DNA of 64,000 bases, taken from the NCBI RefSeq assembly GCF_017916295.1, contig NZ_JAFMSS010000003.1:186001-250000 (forward strand). The letters run 5' to 3'. The position numbers and the translations under genes were made by a program. The DNA comes from Rubellimicrobium arenae. Lineage in GTDB: Bacteria > Pseudomonadota > Alphaproteobacteria > Rhodobacterales > Rhodobacteraceae. Shown piece by piece: positions 7,583 to 16,747 of the stretch. Below the pieces are notes generated by a model that saw nothing but the letters and a program-made list of their open reading frames with translations, was not told the origin of the DNA and did no database searches. Position 1 is the first letter of the stretch; each line of letters begins with the position of its first letter.

Positions 7583-8890
7583 ATGATCCCCCGCTATTCC
7601 CGCCCCGAGATGGTCGCCATCTGGTCCCCCGAGACCCGCTTCAAGATCTGGTTCGAGATCGAGGCCCATGCCTGCGACGCGCAGGCCGAGCTGGGCGTGA
7701 TCCCCAAGGCCAACGCCGAGGCGGTGTGGAAGGCCCGCGATGCGACCTTCGACGTGGCCCGCATCGACGAGATCGAGGCGGTGACCAAGCACGACGTCAT
7801 CGCTTTCCTGACCCACCTGGGCGAGATCATCGGCCAGGACGAGGCGCGCTTCGTCCACCAGGGCATGACCTCCTCGGACGTGCTGGACACCTGCCTGAAC
7901 GTGCAGCTGGCCCGGGCGGCGGACCTGCTGCTCAAGGGCCTGGACCGGGTCTGCGACGCCCTGAGGACCCGCGCCTTCGAATACAAGGACACGCCGCGCA
8001 TCGGCCGGTCCCACGGCATCCATGCCGAGCCCACGACCATGGGCCTCACCTTTGCCCGCTTCCATGCCGAAATGGACCGGAACCGGTCGCGCCTGCGCCG
8101 CGCCCGGGAGGAGATCGCGACCGGCGCCATCTCGGGCGCGGTGGGCACCTTCGCCAACATCGACCCCTTCGTCGAGGAACATGTCTGCCGGATGATGGGG
8201 CTCACGCCCGAGCCCATCTCGACGCAGGTCATCCCACGCGACCGCCACGCGATGTTCTTCGCGACGCTGGGCGTGATCGCCTCCTCGATCGAGAACGTCG
8301 CCATCGAGATCCGCCACATGCAGCGGACCGAGGTGCTGGAGGCGGAGGAGTTTTTCAGCCCCGGCCAGAAGGGCTCCTCGGCGATGCCGCACAAGCGGAA
8401 CCCGGTCCTGACCGAGAACCTGACCGGCCTCGCCCGGCTGGTGCGCTCTGCCGTCACGCCGGCGCTGGAAAACGTCGCGCTCTGGCACGAGCGGGACATT
8501 AGCCATTCGTCCGTCGAGCGGGCCATCGGCCCGGACGCGACCGTGACGCTCGATTTCGCGCTGCACCGGCTGGCCGGGGTGATCGAGAAGCTGGTGGTCT
8601 ATCCCGAGAACATGATGCGGAACATGAACCGGTTCCGGGGCCTGGTGATGAGCCAGCGGGTGCTGCTCGCTTTGACTCAGGCGGGCGTGAGCCGCGAGGA
8701 CGCCTACCGCCTCGTGCAGCGCAACGCCATGAAGGTCTGGGAACAGGGCGCGGACTTCAAGACCGAGCTGCTGGCCGACCCCGAGGTCACGGCCGCATTG
8801 CCGCCCGCCGAGATCGAGGAGAAGTTCGACCTGGGCTACCACCTCAAGCACGTGGACACGATCTTTGCCCGGGTGTTCGGGTCCCGCTAG
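7583..8890 (+). CDS. purB: Adenylosuccinate lyase
   Basis: PurB cleaves SAICAR in IMP synthesis and adenylosuccinate in AMP synthesis, releasing fumarate each time. The 435-residue protein shows the fumarase/ASL superfamily signature GSSAMPHKRNP near residues 264-274, the substrate-binding TSSDVLDTCLN region near 95, and GRSHGIHAEPTTMG carrying a catalytic histidine. Start at ATG 7583 gives the typical MIPRYSRPEMVAIWS N terminus. No other purine genes are adjacent; a small exported-protein gene follows in the same direction. Confidence 0.98.
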   Translation: MIPRYSRPEMVAIWSPETRFKIWFEIEAHACDAQAELGVIPKANAEAVWKARDATFDVARIDEIEAVTKHDVIAFLTHLGEIIGQDEARFVHQGMTSSDVLDTCLNVQLARAADLLLKGLDRVCDALRTRAFEYKDTPRIGRSHGIHAEPTTMGLTFARFHAEMDRNRSRLRRAREEIATGAISGAVGTFANIDPFVEEHVCRMMGLTPEPISTQVIPRDRHAMFFATLGVIASSIENVAIEIRHMQRTEVLEAEEFFSPGQKGSSAMPHKRNPVLTENLTGLARLVRSAVTPALENVALWHERDISHSSVERAIGPDATVTLDFALHRLAGVIEKLVVYPENMMRNMNRFRGLVMSQRVLLALTQAGVSREDAYRLVQRNAMKVWEQGADFKTELLADPEVTAALPPAEIEEKFDLGYHLKHVDTIFARVFGSR

Positions 8891-9115
8891 CCGGCGGCAT
8901 CGCTCCGGGCGGGCGATCGGGCTGGTCCGGACCGCCTGGTCGGAGGGGCCGGTCGCCATGGCGTGCCTGGCACCTTGCCCCAGCCGTGCCGCCAGCCGCT
9001 CGACCGCCAGGCTGGCCCGGAGCAGCCCCCCGAGCGACGGGCCGGATGATTTGCGCTTGGCCAAGGCGCGGGACGCGCTAGAATCGCGTCAGTGGTTCAT
9101 CAGGGAGTTCCTGCC

Positions 9116-9268
9116 ATGAAGCGCCTTGTCCTTTCCATCGCCCTCCTGTCCTCCCCCCTCACGGCCTGGGCCGACTGCGCCTCGCGGCACCAGCAGGCCA
9201 TGTCCTGCGCCGAAGGGATGCGCTGGGACGCCCAGGCCAACGCCTGCGTCCCGGTCAGCACGAGCTGA
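9116..9268 (+). CDS. Small exported cysteine-containing protein
   Basis: A 50-residue peptide starts MKRLVLSIALLSSPLTAWAD, a clear signal peptide with likely cleavage after AWA. The mature part of about 30 residues holds three cysteines and the pattern CAEGMRWDAQANACV, reminiscent of the C-x-G-x-x-W-D...C pattern in small chitin-binding-like modules. CAGGGAGTTCCTGCC precedes the ATG. It follows purB by 225 bp on the same strand. Function is unknown; it is below common gene-caller size limits and easily missed. Confidence 0.7.
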   Translation: MKRLVLSIALLSSPLTAWADCASRHQQAMSCAEGMRWDAQANACVPVSTS

Positions 9269-9342
9269 CCGCGCTGGTCATAAACCGAATCCTAACCGAA
9301 TCCGCCGCATCCTGACGGGGTCAACGCGCCAGGATGCCCTTC

Positions 9343-10392
9343 ATGACCTTCGCTTTCGACTCCGCGCGGCTGGATCAGCGGCGCAAGGCGGCCATCATCG
9401 TGCGATTCCTCCTGGCGGACGGCCAGCGCCCGCCGCTGGCCAACCTGCCCGAGGACACGCAGGTCGAGCTCACGCGTGAGATGGCGCGGCTGAACGTCGT
9501 CGACCGCACCACGCTGGACGCCGTGATCTCGGAGTTCGCGGATGAGCTGGAGGGCGTGGGCCTTGCGGTGCCCGGGGGTGAGGACGCTGCCCTGGATGCC
9601 CTGTCCAGCCATATCAGCCCGGGCGCCGTGGCGCGGCTGAAGGCCGAGGCGGCGTTGCGCAACGGATCGGACCCCTGGGGGGCGGTGGCGGCCCTTGGCC
9701 TCACGGAACTGGCGCGCCTTTTGGCGCGGGAAAGCGTCGAGGTCGCGGCGGTCGCCCTGTCCAAGCTTCCCGTCCCCAAGGCGGCCGAGGTGCTGGGCAA
9801 GCTCCCGGGGGAGCAGGCCCGTCGCATCACCTTTGCCGTCTCCCGCACGAGCAGGATCTCTCCCGAGGCGGTCCTGCGGATCGGGCGCGCCCTGGCCGAG
9901 GAGTATTGCATGACCCCGGCCTCGGCCTTTCCGCAACCCGCGGGCGAGCGTCTGGGCGCCATTCTCAACAGTTCGCCCCCGGCCACCCGCGAGGATGTGC
10001 TGGGCGGCCTCGAGGTGGCCGACAAGGATTTCGCGGCCGAGGTGCGGCGCGCGATCTTCACGTTCACGCACCTGCCCCGACGGGTCAAGGCGGCCGACGT
10101 CCCCCGCCTGTTGCGCCTCGTCGAGCCTCGGGTCGCGGCCATCGCGCTGGCCGCCGCCGAGCGGAGCGGCAAGGCGGACGAGATGGAAGCCGCCGAGTTC
10201 CTGCTGGAAAGCCTGCCGCAGCGTCTGGCGGATACGATCCGGGAGGAGATGGCGACGCTGGAGCGGATCAAGCCGGTCGACGCCGAGTCCGCGCAGGCCG
10301 CCATCGTCAACACCGTCCGGGACCGGGCGGCCCTGGGCGAGATCGAACTCGTCGACCCGGAGGACGCACAGGCGGCGGCCGGGAAGCCCTGA
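9343..10392 (+). CDS. Orphan FliG-like flagellar motor switch protein
   Basis: FliG couples the flagellar rotor to the stator. The C-terminal third aligns by eye with FliG_C (FTHLPRRVKAADVPRLLRLVEP ... ESLPQRLADTIREEMATLERI ... AIVNTVRDRAALGEIEL), and the N-terminal and middle ARM-like helices are present. Two hallmarks differ: the FliM-binding EHPQ position reads ESVE (130-133), and the paired Asp of the torque helix is not seen. The start is put at ATG 9343 because AGGA lies 8 nt upstream; ATG 9334 would abut AGG directly. No other flagellar gene is in the window. It is FliG-related, but its role as the main rotor protein is doubtful. Confidence 0.8.
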   Translation: MTFAFDSARLDQRRKAAIIVRFLLADGQRPPLANLPEDTQVELTREMARLNVVDRTTLDAVISEFADELEGVGLAVPGGEDAALDALSSHISPGAVARLKAEAALRNGSDPWGAVAALGLTELARLLARESVEVAAVALSKLPVPKAAEVLGKLPGEQARRITFAVSRTSRISPEAVLRIGRALAEEYCMTPASAFPQPAGERLGAILNSSPPATREDVLGGLEVADKDFAAEVRRAIFTFTHLPRRVKAADVPRLLRLVEPRVAAIALAAAERSGKADEMEAAEFLLESLPQRLADTIREEMATLERIKPVDAESAQAAIVNTVRDRAALGEIELVDPEDAQAAAGKP

Positions 10393-10485
10393 GCGCGGTC
10401 CTGGCCCGAGGGCGCCCGCCGCGGGGCGGTCTTGGAAGTTCCGGCCCCGGGCTCTAAGGGGCGGGCATAGTCCTGGCAGGATCCG

Positions 10486-11385
10486 ATGCCCGAACGCTCC
10501 GACACGCCCGCCGCCCCACAGGGGAGCCTTGCCGACCGCGCGGTCGATCTCGGCCTGCGCGGTCTCATCGGCTCGGTCATGGCCCTGCCCTACGACCGGC
10601 GCGTCGCAGCCATGGGGACGCTGACGCGGAACGTGCTTGGGCCGCTGGCCGGCTACCGACGTCGCGCCCTCGCCAACCTTGCCCGGATCCATGCCGACTG
10701 GCCCGAGGACCGCCGTCGCGCCGTGACGCGGGAGGTTCTGGACAACGTCGGCCGCACCCTGATCGAGAACTATTCCTGGCGCGAGTTCGGGGACCGTCTT
10801 GCGACGGTGACGCCGACCGGCGGTGGCCTGCCCCATCTGGCAGAGGCGCGCGCCCAGGGGCGTCCGGTGATCTTCGTGACCGGGCATTTCGGAAACCATG
10901 AGGCGCCGCGCCAGGTGCTTACCCGGCTGGGCTACCGGATCGGCGGGCTTTACCGCGAGATGGACAACGCCCTCGTGAATGCCCATTACGCCGCGACCAT
11001 GGCCGAGGTATCGGGGCCGATCTTTCCCAAGGGGCGGCGGGGGACGCTGGGCTTCGTCCGCCATATCGCCGGGGGCGGCATGGCGACGATCCTGTTCGAC
11101 CTCCACGCCTATGATGGCGTGGCGATCCCCTTTCTCGGGCGGCCGGCGATGACGGCGACCACGGCCGCCGACCTTGCGCTGCGCTACGACGCGCTGCTGC
11201 TGCCCTATTGGGGGATACGCCAGCCGGACGGACTGGGCTTCGAGATCGCGCTGGAGGATCCCATCGTCCATGGAACCCCGATCGCGATGATGGAGGAGGC
11301 GACCCGCCGGCTCGAGGCGCGGGTCAACGCCCATCCCGGCCAGTGGTTCTGGGTCCACCGCCGCTGGAAGCGCATCCGGACCTAA
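10486..11385 (+). CDS. LpxL/HtrB-family lysophospholipid (lipid A late) acyltransferase
   Basis: Members transfer an acyl chain from acyl-ACP to lipid A or a related glycolipid at the inner membrane. This 299-residue protein shows the catalytic H-x4-E pattern in GHFGNHE (His134, Glu139), the downstream FPKGRRGTLGFVRHI and LFDLHAYDGVAIPFLGRPAMTAT, and the C-terminal GQWFWVHRRWK typical of LpxL/LpxM. An N-terminal hydrophobic region lies near residues 24-55. ATG at 10486 follows GGCAGGATCCG. Its stop codon overlaps the stop of the convergent DUF1223 gene. Whether it is the main lipid A acyltransferase or acts on another lipid cannot be told. Confidence 0.87.
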   Translation: MPERSDTPAAPQGSLADRAVDLGLRGLIGSVMALPYDRRVAAMGTLTRNVLGPLAGYRRRALANLARIHADWPEDRRRAVTREVLDNVGRTLIENYSWREFGDRLATVTPTGGGLPHLAEARAQGRPVIFVTGHFGNHEAPRQVLTRLGYRIGGLYREMDNALVNAHYAATMAEVSGPIFPKGRRGTLGFVRHIAGGGMATILFDLHAYDGVAIPFLGRPAMTATTAADLALRYDALLLPYWGIRQPDGLGFEIALEDPIVHGTPIAMMEEATRRLEARVNAHPGQWFWVHRRWKRIRT

Positions 11386-12086
11386 TCGTCGATCTGCACG
11401 GCGGCGCGGATGCGTCCCGGGCCAGGCTCCTGGAGGAGCACCACGGCGGGCTCATCCCCTTCGACGGGCACGTCGAGGGACAGCGGCTCGGCCCCCGTCC
11501 AGGAGGCCACCGAGCGCCAGGATGTCACGATGTTATGGTAGTCCATCACCAGGCCCGCATTCTCGCCCCCGGTGATCGCGACCTCGTCCTTGGGACGGTA
11601 GCGGACCACCTGGACATCGAGCGGCTTGGGCAGCGGCACGGGACCGGCCTCGATCTTCAGGGTGTCGCCGTCGCGGGTCACCTGCAGGTCGATCGGGGTC
11701 GTGCCGTCGGCATGGGCGTGCAGCTTGGCCATGACGCCCATCGTGTCGCCGCCGACCATCCGGTCTTCGCCGTTGATGACGATCTGCGGCGTGTAGACCA
11801 TCCGTTCCCCGACCGTGCGGGCGTAGGCCTCCTGCCGGGCGGAGTGCACCGGCGAGGCGAAGCTGTCCGGCCAGCCGATGTAATCCCAGTAATCCACATG
11901 GAGCGACAGGGCGATCACCCCGTCCATGCGGGAGATCTCGGCCAGAAGGGTGTCCGCCGGCGGGCACGAGGAACAGCCCTGCGAGGTGAAGAGTTCCACC
12001 ACCACGGGAAGCTTGGCTTCGGCAGAGGTGAGGCTCGGTGCCAAGGTCGTCGCGAGGGCGAGGCACGTCGCCGGGAGTAGTCGCAT
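11382..12086 (-). CDS. DUF1223 family thioredoxin-fold exported protein
   Basis: The 234-residue product starts MRLLPATCLALATTLAPSLTSAEA, a signal peptide, followed by VVVELFTSQGCSSCPPADTLL, the hallmark CSSCPPAD of DUF1223. The C-x-x-C motif suggests a periplasmic thioredoxin-like redox protein; the family has no established substrate. ALSLHVDYWDYIGWPDSFASP and VYTPQIVING are also family features. ATG at 12086 is used because the signal peptide begins there. It converges with the acyltransferase gene (stop codons share two bases) and diverges from acnA. Confidence 0.88.
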   Translation of the reverse strand: MRLLPATCLALATTLAPSLTSAEAKLPVVVELFTSQGCSSCPPADTLLAEISRMDGVIALSLHVDYWDYIGWPDSFASPVHSARQEAYARTVGERMVYTPQIVINGEDRMVGGDTMGVMAKLHAHADGTTPIDLQVTRDGDTLKIEAGPVPLPKPLDVQVVRYRPKDEVAITGGENAGLVMDYHNIVTSWRSVASWTGAEPLSLDVPVEGDEPAVVLLQEPGPGRIRAAVQIDD

Positions 12087-12245
12087 TGGGGGTCCGCCTG
12101 CCCTCTGGGTGGTGCGCCTCGGGCTTACGGGAGGGCCCTGCGCCGCGCCAATCAATGAATTGCGAGAGCCCGGCGCGCAACCTTTGTTGACGCCCCGCCT
12201 GCGACCCGGGCGCCACGGGGAGGGGGTTCCCCCCGCCGGTGTGCA

Positions 12246-12284
12246 ATGGTATACAAACCCGCGTCAGCGATGCCTATATGGTAT
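12246..12284 (+). promoter_or_regulatory. GTATAC-centred repeat pair upstream of acnA
   Basis: TGGTATACAA (12247-12256) has a palindromic GTATAC core, and a second ATGGTAT lies at 12278-12284, with the two ATGGTAT copies 32 bp apart, close to three helical turns. They end 25 bp before the acnA ATG. TNGTATACNA-like palindromes are bound by some GntR/FadR-type regulators (general knowledge), so an operator is plausible but unproven. Confidence 0.35.
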
Positions 12285-12309
12285 CCGCCAGCCCAGAAGG
12301 ATTCGCCCC

Positions 12310-15003
12310 ATGACCATCATAGCAGGCCAAGACAGCGCCGGCGTGCGTCGCACGCTGACCGTCGGAGGACAAAGCTACGCCTATTACTCCATCCCGGCGG
12401 CCGAGGCTGCGGGTCTGGGCCAGTTCTCCCGCCTGCCCGCCGCTCTCAAGGTCGTGCTGGAGAACCTGCTGCGGTTCGAGGACGGGGGCTTCTCGGTCTC
12501 GGTGGACGACATCAAGGCGTTCGGCGAATGGGCGCAGAACGGCGGCACCTCCTCGCGCGAGATCAACTACCGGCCGGCCCGCGTGCTGATGCAGGACTTC
12601 ACCGGCGTTCCGGCCGTGGTGGACCTGGCCGCCATGCGCGACGGCATCAAGGGCCTGGGCGGCGACGCGCAGAAGATCAACCCGCTGAACCCCGTGGACC
12701 TCGTCATCGACCATTCGGTCATGATCGACGAGTTCGGCAACCCCCGCGCCTTCCAGATGAACGTGGACCGGGAGTACGAGCGGAACCTGGAGCGTTACCA
12801 GTTCCTCAAGTGGGGGCAGACCGCCTTCAACAACTTCCGCGTGGTGCCGCCCGGGACCGGGATCTGCCACCAGGTGAACCTCGAATACCTCGCGCAGGTC
12901 GTCTGGACCGACACCGACCAGAACGGTGAGACGGTCGCCTACCCCGATACGCTCGTGGGGACCGACTCGCACACGACGATGGTGAACGGCGCCGCCGTGC
13001 TGGGCTGGGGCGTGGGCGGCATCGAGGCCGAGGCCGCGATGCTGGGCCAGCCCGTCTCCATGCTGATCCCCGAGGTCGTGGGCTTCAAGCTGACCGGCAA
13101 GCTCCGTGAAGGGACCACGGCCACCGACCTCGTGCTCAAGGTCGTGCAGATGCTCCGCAAGCATGGCGTGGTCGGCAAGTTCGTGGAGTTCTACGGCGAA
13201 GGCCTCGACCACCTGCCGCTCGCCGACCGGGCGACCATCGGCAACATGGCCCCGGAATACGGCGCGACCTGCGGCTTCTTCCCGATCGACCAGGAAACGC
13301 TGCGCTACCTGCACATGACCGGCCGCGACGAATCGCGGATCGCGCTGGTCGAGGCCTATGCCAAGGAGAACGGCTTCTGGCGCGGCGCCGACTACGAGCC
13401 GATCTACACCTCGACGCTCGAGCTCGACATGGGCGACGTGGTGCCCGCGATCTCGGGCCCCAAGCGCCCGCAGGACCACACGCCGCTGGACCAGGCTTCG
13501 GAGAGCTTCTTCAAGGTCGTGGCCGACTACCGCAAGGGCGCCGAGCCCAAGCAGGAGGTCGCCGTCGCGGGGCAGGACTACACGATCGGCGACGGCTCGG
13601 TCGTGATCGCCTCCATCACCTCCTGCACCAACACCTCGAACCCCTATGTGATGATCGGCGCGGGGCTCGTGGCGCGGAAGGCGCGGGCCCTGGGCCTCAC
13701 CCGCAAGCCCTGGGTCAAGACCTCGCTCGCTCCCGGGTCGCAGGTGGTGTCCGCCTACCTTGAGGCGGCGGGCCTGCAGGAGGACCTCGATGCCATCGGC
13801 TTCAACCTCGTGGGCTACGGCTGCACGACCTGCATCGGCAACTCCGGCCCTCTCCAGCCCGAGATTTCCGACGCGATCCAGTCGAACGACCTCGTGGCGG
13901 TGTCGGTGCTGTCGGGCAACCGCAACTTCGAAGGGCGCATCTCGCCGGACGTGCGGGCCAACTACCTCGCCTCGCCGCCGCTGGTGGTCGTCTATGCGCT
14001 GGCGGGCGACATGGACATCGACGTGAGCAAGGACCCGATCGCCCAGACGCCGGACGGCCGCGACGTCTTCCTCGCCGACCTCTGGCCCAGCCAGGCCGAG
14101 ATCGCCGAACTGGTGGAGCGGACGGTGACCCGCGAGGCGTTCCAGTCCAAGTACGCCGACGTCTTCAAGGGCGACCACCGCTGGCAGGCCGTCGAGGTCT
14201 CGGGCGGGGAAACCTACGACTGGCCGCCGACCTCGACCTACATCCAGAACCCGCCCTATTTCAGCGGCATGGGGCGCGAGAAGGGCACCATCGGCAACAT
14301 CCTCCAGGCCCGCACACTCGCGATCCTGGGCGACATGGTGACCACCGACCACATCTCGCCTGCCGGGTCCTTCAAGGAATCCACCCCGGCCGGCCGCTAC
14401 CTGGTCGAGCGTCAGGTGCCGGTGCGCGAGTTCAACTCCTACGGCTCGCGCCGCGGGAACCACGAAGTCATGATGCGCGGAACGTTCGCGAACATCCGCA
14501 TCCGCAACGAGATGCTGGACGGCGTCGAGGGAGGCTACACCCTTGGCCCTGATGGGCAGCAGACCTCGATCTACGACGCGGCGATGGCCTACCAGCAGGC
14601 CGGGACGCCGCTGGTGATCTTTGCCGGGCAGGAGTACGGCGCAGGCTCGTCCCGCGACTGGGCGGCCAAGGGCACGGCGCTGCTGGGCGTGAAGGCGGTC
14701 ATCGCCGAGTCCTTCGAGCGCATCCACCGTTCGAACCTCGTGGGCATGGGGGTCATCCCGTTCGAGTTCACCGAGGGCCTGACCCGCAAGGATCTGAACC
14801 TGAAGGGCGACGAGAAGGTGTCGATCGGCGGACTGGAATCCGTGACGCCGCGGATGCTGGTGCCGGCGATCATCGAGTACGCCGACGGCACGCGCCGCGA
14901 TCTCACCCTGCGGTGCCGGATCGATACGGCCGTCGAGATCGAATACGTCGAGAACGGCGGCGTGCTGCACTACGTGCTGCGGAACCTGGCTCGGGCGGCC
15001 TGA
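12310..15003 (+). CDS. acnA: Aconitate hydratase A
   Basis: This [4Fe-4S] enzyme of the TCA cycle isomerises citrate to isocitrate. The 897-residue product has iron-sulfur ligand cysteines at Cys439 (SCTNTSN) and Cys505/Cys508 (GCTTCIGNS), the conserved GTDSHTTMVNG and GVGGIEAE, and the swivel domain with GQEYGAGSSRDWAAKG. The reading frame stays open upstream, but ATG 12310 gives the standard length, follows AGAAGGATT, and starts MTIIAGQDSAGVRRTL as in relatives. It is monocistronic, with a hairpin 29 nt after the stop. Confidence 0.98.
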   Translation: MTIIAGQDSAGVRRTLTVGGQSYAYYSIPAAEAAGLGQFSRLPAALKVVLENLLRFEDGGFSVSVDDIKAFGEWAQNGGTSSREINYRPARVLMQDFTGVPAVVDLAAMRDGIKGLGGDAQKINPLNPVDLVIDHSVMIDEFGNPRAFQMNVDREYERNLERYQFLKWGQTAFNNFRVVPPGTGICHQVNLEYLAQVVWTDTDQNGETVAYPDTLVGTDSHTTMVNGAAVLGWGVGGIEAEAAMLGQPVSMLIPEVVGFKLTGKLREGTTATDLVLKVVQMLRKHGVVGKFVEFYGEGLDHLPLADRATIGNMAPEYGATCGFFPIDQETLRYLHMTGRDESRIALVEAYAKENGFWRGADYEPIYTSTLELDMGDVVPAISGPKRPQDHTPLDQASESFFKVVADYRKGAEPKQEVAVAGQDYTIGDGSVVIASITSCTNTSNPYVMIGAGLVARKARALGLTRKPWVKTSLAPGSQVVSAYLEAAGLQEDLDAIGFNLVGYGCTTCIGNSGPLQPEISDAIQSNDLVAVSVLSGNRNFEGRISPDVRANYLASPPLVVVYALAGDMDIDVSKDPIAQTPDGRDVFLADLWPSQAEIAELVERTVTREAFQSKYADVFKGDHRWQAVEVSGGETYDWPPTSTYIQNPPYFSGMGREKGTIGNILQARTLAILGDMVTTDHISPAGSFKESTPAGRYLVERQVPVREFNSYGSRRGNHEVMMRGTFANIRIRNEMLDGVEGGYTLGPDGQQTSIYDAAMAYQQAGTPLVIFAGQEYGAGSSRDWAAKGTALLGVKAVIAESFERIHRSNLVGMGVIPFEFTEGLTRKDLNLKGDEKVSIGGLESVTPRMLVPAIIEYADGTRRDLTLRCRIDTAVEIEYVENGGVLHYVLRNLARAA

Positions 15004-15031
15004 GCTCGGGCTTTCCCAGAGGTTCAGGTCG

Positions 15032-15058
15032 ATGGGCGCCGCCGCTGACGGCGCCCAT
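15032..15058 (+). terminator. Hairpin after acnA
   Basis: ATGGGCGCCG (15032-15041) pairs perfectly with CGGCGCCCAT (15049-15058) around a 7-nt loop. There is no T run, so termination may be inefficient or need Rho. Confidence 0.55.
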
Positions 15059-15379
15059 TCCATGTCCGGCGCATGGTGACGGCTGCTGCTGGCTGTCGTG
15101 CAGAGCAGGCCCTCGCTGCCGTGCAGCGGCAAAGATCTGGCGCGGGCGTCGGGTCAGCAACCAGGCCGGGCGGCGATCGAAAGCGGGCGGATCGCGGTTC
15201 TTGGTCAGCCTTTGGCGCGGGCCGCGATGCCCGTCACACGCCTCAGAACGCCCCGCCCGGGTTCCTGATGAGAGCCAGCAACACGGAATCCGTGTCGCGG
15301 GCGCGATCCCGTCAAGCGTTTGGAACGAGAGATGGCCAGAGGCCCCGGAGCCATGGCAGCCGGGTGCGACCCGACAGGA
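15059..15379. other. Convergent spacer acnA/manB, no gene seen
   Basis: About 320 bp between the acnA terminator and the stop of manB. Frames open here have poor codon statistics for this genome and no ribosome sites. A near-palindrome ACACGGAATCCGTGT occurs at about 15281-15295. Nothing else can be supported. Confidence 0.5.
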
Positions 15380-16747
15380 TCACTGACCCGACAGCAGCGC
15401 GCTGATCTCCAACACCTTGCGGTCCAGCAAAGTGCGATCGCCCCGGGTTTCGATGTTGAGCCTCAGGAGCGACTCGGTGTTCGACATACGGACATTCGCA
15501 CGCCAGTCTCCCATGTCGAGCGACAGGCCGTCGAGACGATCGGCCGAGACCGCCGTGGGGCCGTAGGCCGCCTCGAAGCGCGCAATGGCCGCAGCCGGGT
15601 CGTCGATGGCGAAGTTGATCTCACCCGACGACGGAAACCGGGTCCGCAGGTCATCGACCAGAGCCGAGAGCGGCTTGTCCTGCCGCGCCAGCAGCCCGGC
15701 CACGAGCAGCCAGGGGATCATCCCGGAATCGCAATAGGCGAAGTCGCGGAAGTAATGGTGCGCCGACATCTCCCCCCCATAGGGGGCGTCATGCTCGCGC
15801 AGCGCGGCCTTGAGATGGGCGTGCCCGGTGCGGCAGATGATCGACCGGCCACCGGCCTCGGCGATCATGGCCTGCGTGGCCCAGACCACCCGAGGCTCGT
15901 GGACGATCGGGGCGCCCGGCTCCTTGGCCAGGAAGGCCTTGGCCAACAGGGCGACCACGTATTCGCCATCGATGAAGCCCCCCTTTTCGTCGAACAGGAA
16001 GCAGCGGTCGAAATCGCCGTCCCAGACGACCCCCATATCCGCGCCCGCCTCGCGCACGGCCTGTTCGGACCGGGCCCGGTTCTCGGGCAGGAGGGGATTC
16101 GGGATGCCTTGCGGGAAGGTCGGGTCGGGCTCGTGGTCGAAGCGCACGAAGTCGAAGGGCACGCCCCGTTCGGCGAGTTGCGCGGCGATGGCGTCGAAGG
16201 TCGGTCCCGCCGCGCCGTGCCCCGCGTTCACCAGGATGCGAAGGGGCCGCAGGCCCTCGGGGTCGAGGTAGGACGCCACGTGTCCCGCGTAGGAGGGCCG
16301 AAGGTCCAGGCCGGCCCAGGTGCCCTTCCCGCCCGGCGCGCCGAAGCTGTCGGCGACCACGAGGTCGTGGATCTCCTTGAGACCCGACTCCCAGGCAATC
16401 GGGCGCGCCCCTTCGCGCACGATCTTGAGCCCGTTGTAGTCGATCGGATTGTGCGAGGCGGTGACCATCAGCCCTCCGCCTGCGCCGGTATGCGCCGTGC
16501 CGAAATAGACCTCCTCGGTCCCGCAAAGGCCGAGATCGAGCACGTTCGTCCCTTCGTCCCGCAGACCCTCGACCAGCGCAGCCTGCAGCGACGGGCTTGT
16601 CGGGCGAACGTCGCGCCCGGTCACCACGGTCTGCGCCCGCGTCACCTGCGCGTAGGCCCGGCCGATCCGGTACATCAGCGCGTCGTCCAGATCGACGCCC
16701 AGCCGGCCCCGGACGTCATAGCTCTTGAAGCAGGACAGGCGCGTCAT
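15380..16747 (-). CDS. manB: Phosphomannomutase / phosphoglucomutase
   Basis: This alpha-D-phosphohexomutase interconverts mannose-6-P and mannose-1-P (and often the glucose forms) for cell-surface glycans. The 455-residue length fits. Visible are the phosphoserine loop TASHNP with Ser98, the Mg2+ loop DGDFDR, the sugar-binding loop GEMSAHH and the C-terminal phosphate-binding RMSNTES. ATG at 16747 overlaps the ccmG stop as ATGA, so it is translationally coupled to the cytochrome c maturation genes. No other mannose-pathway gene is nearby, so the coupling looks positional. CpsG is an alternative name. Confidence 0.95.
   Translation of the reverse strand: MTRLSCFKSYDVRGRLGVDLDDALMYRIGRAYAQVTRAQTVVTGRDVRPTSPSLQAALVEGLRDEGTNVLDLGLCGTEEVYFGTAHTGAGGGLMVTASHNPIDYNGLKIVREGARPIAWESGLKEIHDLVVADSFGAPGGKGTWAGLDLRPSYAGHVASYLDPEGLRPLRILVNAGHGAAGPTFDAIAAQLAERGVPFDFVRFDHEPDPTFPQGIPNPLLPENRARSEQAVREAGADMGVVWDGDFDRCFLFDEKGGFIDGEYVVALLAKAFLAKEPGAPIVHEPRVVWATQAMIAEAGGRSIICRTGHAHLKAALREHDAPYGGEMSAHHYFRDFAYCDSGMIPWLLVAGLLARQDKPLSALVDDLRTRFPSSGEINFAIDDPAAAIARFEAAYGPTAVSADRLDGLSLDMGDWRANVRMSNTESLLRLNIETRGDRTLLDRKVLEISALLSGQ

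Noticed and set aside
7547..9064. Long minus-strand frame opposite purB starting MAKRKSSGPSLGGLL
   Set aside because: It starts at TTG with no ribosome site and is almost wholly antisense to purB, whose product is certain; long antisense frames are expected at this GC content.
11926..12309. In-frame N-terminal extension of acnA
   Set aside because: It would overlap the divergent DUF1223 gene and its signal peptide; ATG 12310 has a ribosome site and gives the family length.
12274..15132. 952-codon frame antisense to acnA, and similar long frames antisense to glnA, secDF, soxA and nnr
   Set aside because: They mirror strongly coding genes with conserved motifs; their products are repetitive and Arg/His/Gly-rich with no recognisable domain.
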